NCBI GenBank assembly: GCA_002414705.1
Contig: DIAL01000062.1
Location: 6,126-18,540, forward strand
Reading direction: 5' to 3'
DNA: 12,415 nt
Source of the DNA: Flavobacteriaceae bacterium UBA5079
Lineage (GTDB): Bacteria; Bacteroidota; Bacteroidia; Flavobacteriales; Flavobacteriaceae
Shown here: positions 1 through 8,127 of the stretch, in pieces
Position numbering within the stretch: the first letter of the stretch is position 1
How the letters are laid out: the number at the start of each line of letters is the position of its first letter
The notes under the pieces: model-generated
Databases searched by the model: none
The model's input: only the letters and a program-made list of their open reading frames with translations
What the model was told of the DNA's origin: nothing
Program-made: the position numbers and the translations under genes

Positions 1-56
1 AGTTAACAGAAAAAGATTTTGAAACTGTAGCAGAAGCTATTCGTTCTTACCTATAA
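1..56 (+). CDS. 3' end of an unidentified gene (partial)
   Basis: One frame is open from the window edge to a TAA at 54-56 and encodes the last 17 residues, LTEKDFETVAEAIRSYL. The piece is too short to identify. The pattern 'LTEKDFxxVxEAIxxYL' resembles the C-terminal helix of DegT/DnrJ/EryC1-type PLP aminotransferases, but that is only a resemblance. The stop codon lies one base from the stop of the convergent gene on the minus strand, so the two transcription units meet tail to tail. Confidence 0.6.
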   Translation, partial: LTEKDFETVAEAIRSYL

Positions 57-57
57 G

Positions 58-411
58 TTAGTTTAATAATACGGTAACAACAATTCCAATAGCAATAATT
101 CCTACTAAAATACCAATTGCAATCCAAGCTGTTTTCTTTAATTTAAAGGACGCATTTTTTGGTGTAAAAGCACGTTGTTGATACTTGAAAACACGATCAA
201 TATCATCGGACCAATTTACAGGGTAAATTACAGATTCGCAGGTTTTACAAAAAAGTTCTTGCGCTGTTTCAGTAGTTAACGATTTATAAAAGCGAGTTTC
301 CACAAATTTTTGTTTGAATGTAAAATGCAAACCATTGGTATTATAACATTCGGGACAATTATTATTAATGGCAACTTCTTTGATGGTTATAAATCTATCT
401 TCCATACTCAA
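58..411 (-). CDS. small zinc-ribbon, tail-anchored membrane protein (hypothetical)
   Basis: This is a 117-residue protein of unknown function. Two CxxC pairs, C19-P-E-C22 and C55-K-T-C58, form a probable zinc ribbon. A basic linker (about residues 85-93) leads to one hydrophobic helix at residues 94-116 that reaches the C-terminus, so the protein is probably tail-anchored with the zinc ribbon in the cytoplasm. The start could be M1 or M3; M1 lies one base after the stop of the upstream histidine kinase, which implies co-transcription and perhaps coupled translation. No catalytic motif is visible. A role linked to the kinase is an inference from position only. Confidence 0.8.
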   Translation of the reverse strand: MSMEDRFITIKEVAINNNCPECYNTNGLHFTFKQKFVETRFYKSLTTETAQELFCKTCESVIYPVNWSDDIDRVFKYQQRAFTPKNASFKLKKTAWIAIGILVGIIAIGIVVTVLLN

Positions 412-412
412 T

Positions 413-1585
413 TTATGTAGTTTTTAAAAGAATTTGCATGCTGGTTCCTTTGTCAATTTCTGATTCAAGCACGTAAATTTTTCCGTTATGGAATTCTTCA
501 ATGATGCGTTTGGCTAATGATAATCCTAATCCCCAACCACGTTTTTTTGTTGTAAATCCAGTGTCAAATATACGTTTAAATTGACTTTTAGTCAGTCCTT
601 TTCCGCTATCTGTTATGGTTATTTTTACGTTGTCTTCCAACTGCGAAATTGCAATAACTAATTTCCCTTTACCTTTCATGGCATCAATTGCGTTTTTCAC
701 TAAATTTTCTATGGTCCAACTAAAAAGTTGTTTGTTTAACAGTACATATATGGGATTTTCTGGAACGAAAATTTCAAATTCTATCAGCTTGGACGAACGT
801 GTTTTTAAATAATCATAAGATTCTAAAGTTTCAGCAACAATATCGGCCTTTTCCAGTTTAGGTAAGGAGCCTATTTTACTAAAACGTTCAGTGATGGTTT
901 GCAGGCGACTAATGTCTTTTTCTATTTCTAGAATATATTCAGGATTTACGTTTTCAGTTTTTAGTATTTCTGTCCAGCCAATCAATGAAGATAAAGGCGT
1001 GCCAATTTGATGCGCTGTTTCTTTTGCCATACCAGACCATAATTTATTTTGTGTCGCAATTTTGGTGCTTCGGTAGAAAAAGTAGGCAACGGCTCCAAAT
1101 AAAATTATAATTAGTAATAAAGCGAGTGGGTAGTATTTGAGTTTATTTATTAATGGGGAATTTCCATAAAATAATATTCCCATACTAACTTTCTTATTTA
1201 ATTCAGAGTCAAAATAAGACAATTCAATAGGTGTGTTTTCTTCTTTAAATTGAGCAATCAGTTTTTTAGTATATGTTGAATTAGAAAGTTTAGTGCTATC
1301 AATATTTCGAAAAGAACTAACCATATTGTTTTCACTAACCACAATCATAGGATTGTCATATTTTGTATCAAAAAAAACTTTAGATGAAACAGGGTTTAAA
1401 TTATCATCTAAAAAATTCTGTGAGATATCACTTTGAGCCGCTGCCCAAACATCCATTTTTTTTCGTTGTTCTTCTTTAAAATGTTGAAAAAACACAAAGG
1501 TATTCCACAGAATCAAGGATATAATAACAAAACTGGCTGCTACAATAATCCAGCGTGTAAGATTTCGATATTTAGAAAAAAGCAT
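413..1585 (-). CDS. membrane sensor histidine kinase (orphan)
   Basis: A 390-residue two-component sensor kinase that should autophosphorylate on a histidine in response to an unknown signal. Transmembrane helix 1 is at residues 12-34 and helix 2 at about 150-171; the roughly 115 residues between them form an extracytoplasmic sensor region. The H-box is AKETAHQIGTPLSSL with H192 as phosphoacceptor, in the HQIGTP variant common in Bacteroidota. The ATPase domain has an N-box (ENLVKNAIDAM, about 293-303), a G1 box (DSGKG, 326-330), an F-box-like FDTGFTTK (340-347) and a G2 box (GWGLGL, 350-355). No response regulator lies in the window, so the partner is encoded elsewhere. It is the first gene of a two-gene unit with the zinc-ribbon protein. 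I saw no TAnnTTTG box upstream. Confidence 0.93.
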   Translation of the reverse strand: MLFSKYRNLTRWIIVAASFVIISLILWNTFVFFQHFKEEQRKKMDVWAAAQSDISQNFLDDNLNPVSSKVFFDTKYDNPMIVVSENNMVSSFRNIDSTKLSNSTYTKKLIAQFKEENTPIELSYFDSELNKKVSMGILFYGNSPLINKLKYYPLALLLIIILFGAVAYFFYRSTKIATQNKLWSGMAKETAHQIGTPLSSLIGWTEILKTENVNPEYILEIEKDISRLQTITERFSKIGSLPKLEKADIVAETLESYDYLKTRSSKLIEFEIFVPENPIYVLLNKQLFSWTIENLVKNAIDAMKGKGKLVIAISQLEDNVKITITDSGKGLTKSQFKRIFDTGFTTKKRGWGLGLSLAKRIIEEFHNGKIYVLESEIDKGTSMQILLKTT

Positions 1586-1678
1586 AAGTATATTTTGGAA
1601 TGTTAATATAATGGAAATCTGTTAATAATATTGTGTGATATGATAACCAAATCGTTTTTAGTTCGCTATTAGATTAAT

Positions 1679-1686
1679 TACATTTG
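1679..1686 (+). promoter_or_regulatory. Bacteroidota-type -7 promoter element
   Basis: TACATTTG matches the TAnnTTTG -7 consensus of the Bacteroidota primary sigma factor. Transcription would begin a few bases downstream, near 1690-1695. That places the possible GTG start at 1686 upstream of the transcript and favours the ATG at 1707. A convincing -33 TTG is not evident. Confidence 0.55.
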
Positions 1687-1706
1687 TGCAAAATAATAAA
1701 GTTTTC

Positions 1707-2576
<870 letters not shown>

Positions 2577-2597
2577 CACAGAAAATTAAATTTAACA

Positions 2598-2975
2598 ATG
2601 GAAGTACAAGGAAGAATTAAAGTTATTGGAGAGACACAATCGTTTGGTGGCAATGGCTTTAGAAAAAGAGAAGTAGTCGTTACAACAGAAGAGCAGTACC
2701 CACAGCATATTATGGTAGAATTTGTTCAAGATAAAACGGATTTATTAAACAGTTTTCAAGTTGGACAACAAGTAAAAATTAGTATTAATTTACGTGGTAG
2801 AGAATGGGTTAACCCACAAGGTGAAACCAAATATTTCAACTCTATACAAGGATGGCGAATTGAAGCAGCACAAGCAGACGCTTCTAATCCTGAAATGCCA
2901 CCAGTACCACCTGCACAAGCTTTTGCACCTGCGGATAATTTAAACGAAGAAGATAACGACGATTTACCATTCTAA
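2598..2975 (+). CDS. DUF3127 family protein, OB-fold-like with SSB-type acidic tail
   Basis: A 125-residue protein recognised as DUF3127, a short Bacteroidota family. Residues 1-95 read as an all-beta, OB-like domain (MEVQGRIKVIGET; VGQQVKISINLRGREW; YFNSIQGWRI). A Pro/Ala-rich linker at about residues 96-112 follows. The last residues, NEEDNDDLPF, closely resemble the acidic C-terminal tip of single-stranded DNA-binding protein, which recruits repair and replication enzymes. A DNA-binding role is therefore plausible but inferred. It is the second gene after the flavin reductase-like gene and is followed by a strong folded element that probably ends the transcript. Confidence 0.88.
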   Translation: MEVQGRIKVIGETQSFGGNGFRKREVVVTTEEQYPQHIMVEFVQDKTDLLNSFQVGQQVKISINLRGREWVNPQGETKYFNSIQGWRIEAAQADASNPEMPPVPPAQAFAPADNLNEEDNDDLPF

Positions 2976-3001
2976 ATTTTGGTTAAATTGCCTATATAAT
3001 C

Positions 3002-3113
3002 AGGCTGTCTCAAAAGTGAATTTTGCGTCAAATTGAACTTGTTTCAATTTCCCATTATCCCTTAAAAAAGGATGAATGACGTTTAGTTAAGCTTTTCAGA
3101 CAGTCTTTTTTTT
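3002..3113 (+). terminator. long inverted-repeat element with T tract (terminator or MITE-like repeat)
   Basis: Outer arms AGGCTGTCTCAAAAG (3002-3016) and CTTTTCAGACAGTCT (3092-3106) pair over 15 positions with one G-U pair and one mismatch, followed by eight Ts (3106-3113). Inside are further pairings: CGTCA (3026-3030) with TGACG (3077-3081), an 8-bp hairpin AAATTGAA/TTCAATTT (3030-3037 and 3043-3050), and CCTT/AAGG (3060-3063 and 3068-3071). The T tract supports a terminator for the DUF3127 operon. The size and nested structure are more than a simple terminator needs and suggest a dispersed repeat. Confidence 0.65.
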
Positions 3114-3128
3114 ATAACTTATTCACTT

Positions 3129-3755
3129 ATGCAATTTCTAAATCAAAACTTATGGTTTCCACCCGTTTCACAAGCTAGTGAAGACGGATTGCTAGCTATT
3201 GATGGTGATTTATCTGTTCCACGATTATTACTTGCCTATCAATCGGGAATTTTCCCTTGGTTTGAAGATAATCAGCCTATTTTATGGTGGTCGCCAAATC
3301 CACGTTTTGTGCTGTTTCCTGAAAAATTAAAAGTGTCTAAAAGTATGAAACAGGTATTGCGAAATGCTGATTTTACCGTGTCTATTAATCAAGATTTTAA
3401 TCAGGTTATTACCCAATGTTCTAACACCAAACGAGACGGTCAAGCAGGTACTTGGATTACAGATAGCATGATTACGGCTTATAACGACTTACATCAAGCT
3501 GGTTATGCTAAATCTGTTGAGGTTTGGCAGGATAATGAATTGGTTGGCGGATTTTATGGTATAGATTTAGGTAATGGCATTTTCTGTGGTGAAAGTATGT
3601 TTGCCAAAGTTAGCAATGCCAGTAAAGTGGCATTCATCACCTTCATTCAAAACACCAATTATCAATTAATAGATTGCCAGGTGTATACCAATCATTTGGA
3701 ACGATTGGGTGCAGAAGATATTTCGAGAGATGCGTTTTTGGAATATTTGAAGTGA
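3129..3755 (+). CDS. aat: leucyl/phenylalanyl-tRNA--protein transferase
   Basis: A 208-residue enzyme that transfers Leu or Phe from charged tRNA to proteins with N-terminal Arg or Lys, marking them for ClpAP degradation in the N-end rule pathway. Aat signatures run in order: GLLAIDGDLSVPRLLLAYQ with SGIFPWF (residues 20-45), WWSPNPRFVLFP (53-64), GTWITDSM (107-114), GGFYG (140-144), CGESMF (153-158) and IDCQV (181-185). The length is normal for the family. It stands alone after the terminator-like repeat and is convergent with tag. No TAnnTTTG box is evident in the short gap upstream. Confidence 0.97.
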   Translation: MQFLNQNLWFPPVSQASEDGLLAIDGDLSVPRLLLAYQSGIFPWFEDNQPILWWSPNPRFVLFPEKLKVSKSMKQVLRNADFTVSINQDFNQVITQCSNTKRDGQAGTWITDSMITAYNDLHQAGYAKSVEVWQDNELVGGFYGIDLGNGIFCGESMFAKVSNASKVAFITFIQNTNYQLIDCQVYTNHLERLGAEDISRDAFLEYLK

Positions 3756-3769
3756 AATTTTATTGAGTA

Positions 3770-3806
3770 GCTGTTTTTTATAAAAAAAATTTTAAATAAA
3801 AACGGT
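3770..3806. terminator. possible bidirectional terminator between aat and tag
   Basis: An AT-rich hairpin with arms GCTGTTTTTTAT (3770-3781) and ATAAAAACGGT (3796-3806), pairing with one bulge and two G-U pairs, lies in the gap between two convergent genes. T-rich runs on both strands fit bidirectional termination. The stem is weak. Confidence 0.35.
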
Positions 3807-3812
3807 ATTCTT

Positions 3813-4376
3813 TTAAACCTCTTCACACCTATAACAGTCAACCTCATGGTCATTCACCAAACCTGTAGCCTGCATAAATGCATACATAACCGTAGAGCCA
3901 ACAAACTTAAAACCACGCTTTTTTAAGTCTTTACTAGCGGCATCTGAAATAGCTGTAGTTGTAGGTGCTTCTTTATAATTTACAACTTTGTTTGTTATTG
4001 GTTTTCCATCAACAAACTTCCAGATATAATTGCTAAAACTGCCAAATTCGTTTTGAATGTCCATAAATAATTTCGCATTAGTTACGGTTCCATTTACTTT
4101 TAGTTTATTTCTAACAATGCCAGTATCTTGCAATAAACTATCAATTTTTGGCTGCTCATAATTGGCTATCTTTTTATAGTTGAAATTATCAAAAGCGCTT
4201 CTGAAATGCTCGCGTTTTTTTAAAATAGTAATCCAACTCAAACCAGCTTGAAAGGTTTCCAGAACTAAAAATTCGAAAAATATGTCATCATCATGAACAG
4301 GAATTCCCCACTCTTCGTCGTGATAGGCTTCGTATAAATCGTTACCAACACACCAATTACATTTATGTTTTGTCAT
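3813..4376 (-). CDS. tag: DNA-3-methyladenine glycosylase I
   Basis: A 187-residue base-excision repair enzyme that removes 3-methyladenine from alkylated DNA. It aligns by eye along its whole length with E. coli Tag. The zinc ligands are conserved: C6 (CNW), H19 (AYHDEEW), H177 and C181 (NDHEVDC). The active-site region LVLETFQAGLSWITILKKRE carries E40 and W48 at the expected positions, and LKKRGFKFVGST plus YAFMQATGLVNDH complete the C-terminal signature. Extra cysteines at C9 and C184 are not family ligands. It is a single gene convergent with aat; no promoter box was recognised upstream. Confidence 0.97.
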   Translation of the reverse strand: MTKHKCNWCVGNDLYEAYHDEEWGIPVHDDDIFFEFLVLETFQAGLSWITILKKREHFRSAFDNFNYKKIANYEQPKIDSLLQDTGIVRNKLKVNGTVTNAKLFMDIQNEFGSFSNYIWKFVDGKPITNKVVNYKEAPTTTAISDAASKDLKKRGFKFVGSTVMYAFMQATGLVNDHEVDCYRCEEV

Positions 4377-4504
4377 TAGAATTTGAATTGTAAGTTTTCA
4401 ACTTAAAGATAGACATAGATATGACATAAATCATAAACCCAGTAATTAATTCCTGTTACTTTTGGTTAAGTAATATTGGTTACATATAATAAAATAAGGC
4501 ATCA

Positions 4505-4512
4505 TACCTTTG
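4505..4512 (+). promoter_or_regulatory. Bacteroidota-type -7 promoter element
   Basis: TACCTTTG matches the TAnnTTTG consensus. Its position implies transcription starting near 4518, downstream of a possible TTG start at 4476, and supports the ATG at 4539 for the thioredoxin-fold gene. The -33 region is weak. Confidence 0.55.
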
Positions 4513-4538
4513 TAACTAGATTAAATGAAATATATTCT

Positions 4539-5159
4539 ATGGACACATTAAACGACACACAAATTTTAGATATTATTAAAACAAGTTTAAAAACGGGCTA
4601 TAATTATACCGATTATCGCGATTTGGTGATTGATTTGGTGGCGAAAGAGTCAACAACTGGAAATGACAAATCTGAAGCTATGGCAAATTATACCATGCTG
4701 AATGATAAACGGATGAAACGTTGGGATAAAACCATTAAATTGTCTGAAAGCACGTTAACACGTTTGGCTAATTTTAAAGGTAATGTGACTTGGATAGTTA
4801 TTACAGAAAGTTGGTGTGGTGATGCTGCCCATGTGGTTCCTGCAATAGCTAAATTAGCAGAGCAATCAGAAAACATTACTTTGAAATTAGTGTTACGCGA
4901 TACGAATGATGATTTAATGAATCAGTTTTTGACGAATGGCGGAAAATCCATTCCTAAATTAATTATGATAGACTCTGAAACGGGTGAGGTGCTTAATACA
5001 TTTGGACCACGTCCAGTTGCTGCAACGAAATTAGTTGCCGATTATAAAGCGAAACACGGTATGATAACACCCGAATTTAAAGAAGATTTACAAGGCTGGT
5101 ATAATAAGGATAAAGGTCAAAGTACAATTGAAGATTTACTACAAATGTTGGGTGTTTAA
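4539..5159 (+). CDS. thioredoxin-fold protein with a single active-site Cys
   Basis: A protein of 206 residues from the ATG at 4539. The centre has a thioredoxin fold: a beta strand NVTWIVITESWCGDAAHVVP with the active-site segment W92-C93-G94-D95-A96, a second strand LKLVLRD, and a cis-Pro loop GGKSIPKLIMI. The usual second Cys of CxxC is absent, so a classical dithiol-disulfide cycle is unlikely. Flanking helical segments (about residues 1-70 and 160-206) fit the Thioredoxin_9-like family, which commonly has WCGD-type sites. There is no signal peptide, so it is cytoplasmic. A 21-residue longer frame from TTG 4476 is rejected because of the promoter at 4505. The stop overlaps the convergent TonB-like stop. 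Confidence 0.87.
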   Translation: MDTLNDTQILDIIKTSLKTGYNYTDYRDLVIDLVAKESTTGNDKSEAMANYTMLNDKRMKRWDKTIKLSESTLTRLANFKGNVTWIVITESWCGDAAHVVPAIAKLAEQSENITLKLVLRDTNDDLMNQFLTNGGKSIPKLIMIDSETGEVLNTFGPRPVAATKLVADYKAKHGMITPEFKEDLQGWYNKDKGQSTIEDLLQMLGV

Positions 5160-5878
5160 TTTTTGCCTTCAAAATAAAACGTAATAGAGCCGAGTTGTGT
5201 TTTTTTAGAATTATCTATGTTAAAACGCGATGCGTTTGTATATTCTAAAGCATGATCGTGTAAACAATCATTATCAGTTGAAGCGGCTGTGTTAATGGCT
5301 GATTTTATAACATCACCTTTATTATTAACCGTAATATTAACCACCACTTTACCACCAGTATCACACAAATAAATAGGCGTTGGTAAATATGTATGCGTTC
5401 TATTTACTAGTGAATAATGCATGGAACTTTTTTTGTTCACCGATTGAGACGATGATTTTCCTTGCTGTTGTTTAAGTACAGCATTCGCATTATTAAAAGA
5501 TGATAATACATCTTCATTTATTTCAGAAACTGATCCAGTTCCAGTTTTTTTGCTTGTACTTTCTTCTGTTGGAGAGTCTGGTTTGGTAAATTCGTAATCT
5601 CTAGGAGGCGCAATAGGTTGGTAGGCTTGCGCAAATTTCTTATAATTTTCAGTGTCGTTAAAAGCTTTATTGGTTTCTGCCTTTTCAGTCAGTTCAGTAG
5701 CCATTTTTTCTAACACTTCAGCTTCTAATTCTTCAGCTGTTTTTGGTTCTATTGCATAATAACTTTCGGCTAGTTTTTCACCATGTTGAGTGATTTGAAA
5801 ACTGAATAGCATCATTAAAACCGTTGCTGAAATTAAACCAGAAATGAAAAGCGCTTTATGTTTATCTGAAATATACAA
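5156..5878 (-). CDS. TonB-like energy transducer protein
   Basis: A 240-residue single-span envelope protein. A short cytoplasmic N-terminus precedes a transmembrane helix at residues 9-29. A Glu/Lys-rich, probably helical segment follows (44-85), then a Pro/Ser/Lys linker (88-150) and a C-terminal domain (about 160-240) with the TonB pattern: YLPTPIYLCDTGGKVVVNITV, NNKGDV, and a final strand GSITFYF. Two cysteines (C172 and C205) could form a periplasmic disulfide. TonB proteins pass proton-motive-force energy to outer-membrane receptors; no ExbB/ExbD or receptor gene is nearby, so the partner is unknown. It ends the ftsX-uppP-truB cluster, 57 bases after truB. Confidence 0.75.
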   Translation of the reverse strand: MYISDKHKALFISGLISATVLMMLFSFQITQHGEKLAESYYAIEPKTAEELEAEVLEKMATELTEKAETNKAFNDTENYKKFAQAYQPIAPPRDYEFTKPDSPTEESTSKKTGTGSVSEINEDVLSSFNNANAVLKQQQGKSSSQSVNKKSSMHYSLVNRTHTYLPTPIYLCDTGGKVVVNITVNNKGDVIKSAINTAASTDNDCLHDHALEYTNASRFNIDNSKKTQLGSITFYFEGKN

Positions 5879-5935
5879 TACGTGTAAATGTCTTTTTTAA
5901 GAAAAAATTATCAACTTAATATACGTAAAAAGAAG

Positions 5936-6631
5936 CTACTTGGTTGTTAAGCTTTCTATAAAGGTTTCAGGTGACAGGGCATCATCTACATGGAAATCGC
6001 CAATTTTAGTCCGTCGTAAAACCGATAAATGCGCACCAGAATTTAAGGCTTTTCCAAAATCATGAGCCAAAGAACGAATGTATGTGCCTTTACTACAAAC
6101 CACACGAAACGCAACATTTAAACCATCAATTTTAGTAATTTCAAAAGTTAAAATTTGAATGCGTCGTGAACTAATTTCGACATCCTCACCAGCGCGTGCA
6201 AATTCATACAAGCGTTTACCTTCTTTTTTAATAGCTGAAAAAACGGGAGGAAATTGGTCAATCTCGCCAATAAATTGTTTTGTGGCTTCGTGAATTAAAT
6301 CTTCCGTAATATGTTCGGTTGGAAACGTTTTATCAATTTCTGTTTCCAGATCGTAGGATGGAGTTGTTCCACCTAAAACAATGGTGCCTGTATATTCTTT
6401 GTCCTGACCTTGAAAAGTATTGATTTGCTTGGTCATTTTTCCGGTACAAATAATCAATAAACCAGTTGCTAATGGATCTAGAGTTCCAGCATGACCGACT
6501 TTTATTTTCTTAATATTGAAAGCATGACGTATTTCCCAACGCAATTTATTCACAGCTTGAAAGGAGGTCCAGTGTAACGGCTTATCTATTAATAATATTT
6601 GTCCAGCTTGGAAATCTTCAGCAGTTTTCAT
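5936..6631 (-). CDS. truB: tRNA pseudouridine(55) synthase
   Basis: A 231-residue enzyme that converts U55 in the T-loop of tRNA to pseudouridine. The N-terminal motif GQILLIDKPLHWTSFQAVNKLR and the catalytic motif GHAGTLDPLATGLL (catalytic Asp at residue 52) are intact. Other TruB signatures are KEYTGTIVLGGTTPSYD, PPVFSAIKKEGKRLYEFAR with AGE, and CSKGTYIRSLAHDFG. I chose the internal ATG at 6629-6631, one base after the uppP stop, because family proteins begin close to this point. An upstream ATG at 6661 would add MLLFIHSPIN and overlap uppP by 29 bases. Confidence 0.96.
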   Translation of the reverse strand: MKTAEDFQAGQILLIDKPLHWTSFQAVNKLRWEIRHAFNIKKIKVGHAGTLDPLATGLLIICTGKMTKQINTFQGQDKEYTGTIVLGGTTPSYDLETEIDKTFPTEHITEDLIHEATKQFIGEIDQFPPVFSAIKKEGKRLYEFARAGEDVEISSRRIQILTFEITKIDGLNVAFRVVCSKGTYIRSLAHDFGKALNSGAHLSVLRRTKIGDFHVDDALSPETFIESLTTK

Positions 6632-6632
6632 G

Positions 6633-7427
6633 TTAATTGGCGAGTGTATAAATAATAGCAATTACGCCAACAATAGCGCAATATATGGCAAAATAGGAAA
6701 GTTTACTTTTCTTTACAAGGGAAATCATCCAGGTACAAGCAAAAAGTCCAGCCACAAAAGCAGCTATAAACCCAACGCTTAAATAAGTGAAATTAGATGC
6801 TTCATAAGTCAATTCGCCACTTAAAAGATCTTTGGCAATTTTTCCAAAAATAAGTGGTACAACCATCAAAAATGAAAAACGTGCAGCTCGTGTTTTATCG
6901 TTTCCCAATAATACCGAAGTTGATATGGTAGCTCCAGAGCGTGAAATACCTGGAAGCATAGCAATGGCTTGTGAAATACCAATAATGAATGCGTTTTTAA
7001 AACTTACTTTTTTATGCGTGTCTTTAGCTTTGTCAGCTAAAAATAGTAGCGCAGCCGTTACTAAAAGCATGCAGCCAACTAATAAAATATTGGCTCCAAA
7101 AAGACTTTCTAGTTGTTCTTCAAAAAAGAGTCCTACAATAACAGCAGGAATCATGGAAAGCGCAATTTTAGATACAAATTGTAAGTCTTCGTTCCATTCA
7201 AATTTTATAACACCTTTTAGTAGTAACCAAATATCTTTTCTAAATACAACCATGGTACTCAAAGCGGTTGCAAAGTGTAAAACTACGGTAAATAGTAAGC
7301 TTTCTTTAGGAATGGAACTGTCTCCCAAAATAGCTTTTCCAAGCTCTAAATGTCCACTAGATGAAACTGGTAGAAACTCGGTAAGACCTTGAATGACACC
7401 TAGAATAATTGAATCGGTTATATCCAT
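6633..7427 (-). CDS. uppP: undecaprenyl-diphosphatase (UppP/BacA)
   Basis: A 264-residue polytopic membrane enzyme that dephosphorylates undecaprenyl diphosphate so the lipid carrier can be reused for peptidoglycan and surface polymer synthesis; overexpression in other bacteria gives bacitracin resistance. Both active-site motifs are present: QGLTEFLPVSSSGHLEL (E17, S22-S24, H26) and LPGISRSGATIS (about residues 158-169, R163). About eight hydrophobic segments span the rest. Length is standard. truB follows after one base, so the two are probably translated from one message; DUF3098 lies 54 bases upstream. Confidence 0.97.
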   Translation of the reverse strand: MDITDSIILGVIQGLTEFLPVSSSGHLELGKAILGDSSIPKESLLFTVVLHFATALSTMVVFRKDIWLLLKGVIKFEWNEDLQFVSKIALSMIPAVIVGLFFEEQLESLFGANILLVGCMLLVTAALLFLADKAKDTHKKVSFKNAFIIGISQAIAMLPGISRSGATISTSVLLGNDKTRAARFSFLMVVPLIFGKIAKDLLSGELTYEASNFTYLSVGFIAAFVAGLFACTWMISLVKKSKLSYFAIYCAIVGVIAIIYTLAN

Positions 7428-7481
7428 AGGGCAAAAATATTAAAATTGAGGTAGTAACCTAAAAAGCATTTTTTAAATGAC

Positions 7482-7736
7482 TTATTTTTTATTTGGATTC
7501 AATAAAATAGCATATACTTCAATAGCAAAACCAAGTAATATTAACGTTGGTGCTAAACGAATGCGGCGAAAATTGAATATTTCTGGATTAAAAACGTTGG
7601 GATCATCGCTTCCACCACCAGACATGAGAATGAAACCTAAACCAATTACGGCTAGTCCAATTATCATGAATTTGTAATTTTTCCTTCCGAATACAAATTC
7701 GGCTTGTGAGTCTTCTTTACGTTTTTGTTCGCCCAT
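7482..7736 (-). CDS. DUF3098 family small membrane protein
   Basis: An 84-residue protein of the Bacteroidota family DUF3098. A charged N-terminus (residues 1-18) precedes two transmembrane helices at about 22-40 and 62-80, joined by a loop with GGGSDDPNVFNPEIFNFRRI, in which SDDP and FNPEIF look like the conserved core. Its function is unknown. It sits between ftsX and uppP, eight bases after the upstream small membrane protein, which suggests an envelope or division-related role by association only. Confidence 0.9.
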   Translation of the reverse strand: MGEQKRKEDSQAEFVFGRKNYKFMIIGLAVIGLGFILMSGGGSDDPNVFNPEIFNFRRIRLAPTLILLGFAIEVYAILLNPNKK

Positions 7737-7744
7737 AATTTTAA

Positions 7745-8125
7745 TTAATTTTCAGAATTTTCAACTTCTGATGTAAATTCTGTAAAAATAATAACATCAT
7801 TTACAGTTAATTGTGCAATATGTTCTGATGTGCCGAGCCAATTTTTCGGCAAATGCAAAGTAACTGTTTTATTTAAAACTTTTGCGTTAAGAGAATATAA
7901 AATTAAGCCATGTTCTAATCCGCGATTTATATAATACATATCACCTTGGCTATCCGTAAAAACGATATCGTTGGTTGTGCCTTCACGTATTTCAGTAATA
8001 ATAACTGTTTGAACCGCAGAATCTTTTAGTTGTGGATCTTTAATAAACAAATCGTTTATGGCAATTAATCCGAAAAATCCGAGCACAAAGGCCAAAATGG
8101 CTGCTAAAATAGTTCCTTTCTTCAT
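7745..8125 (-). CDS. hypothetical membrane-anchored protein in the ftsX cluster
   Basis: A 126-residue protein I do not recognise. An N-terminal hydrophobic segment at residues 5-25 (signal anchor or uncleaved signal; no lipobox Cys) is followed by a beta-rich domain of about 100 residues with alternating hydrophobic strands (TVIITEI, DIVFTD, KTVTLHLP, DVIIFTEF) and a short acidic tail SEVENSEN. It is probably exposed to the periplasm. Its start follows the ftsX stop by two bases, so it is almost certainly co-transcribed with ftsX. Confidence 0.75.
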   Translation of the reverse strand: MKKGTILAAILAFVLGFFGLIAINDLFIKDPQLKDSAVQTVIITEIREGTTNDIVFTDSQGDMYYINRGLEHGLILYSLNAKVLNKTVTLHLPKNWLGTSEHIAQLTVNDVIIFTEFTSEVENSEN

Positions 8126-8127
8126 GT

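Noticed and set aside
1686..1706. GTG start seven codons upstream for the flavin reductase-like gene
   Set aside because: It overlaps the TACATTTG -7 box, so it should lie upstream of the transcript.
4476..4538. TTG start giving 21 extra residues on the thioredoxin-fold protein
   Set aside because: The TACCTTTG -7 box lies inside this stretch, and the ATG at 4539 begins a normal family N-terminus.
5890..5912. T-run/A-run hairpin between truB and the TonB-like gene
   Set aside because: The pairing is only A-T with no GC stem, so it is too weak to call a terminator.
6632..6661. Longer truB start overlapping uppP
   Set aside because: The extra ten residues are unlike TruB N-termini; the ATG at 6631 sits directly after the uppP stop.
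6832..7392. 186-residue open frame on the plus strand opposite uppP
   Set aside because: It is the complement of a well-supported uppP, has no recognisable motifs, and its composition looks like an antisense shadow.
7432..7439. TATTTTTG (minus strand) as a promoter for uppP
   Set aside because: It matches TAnnTTTG but ends only four bases before the uppP ATG, which would require a leaderless message. In AT-rich DNA a chance match is likely.
7477..7677. 66-residue plus-strand open frame opposite DUF3098
   Set aside because: It is antisense to a recognised family member with no independent support.
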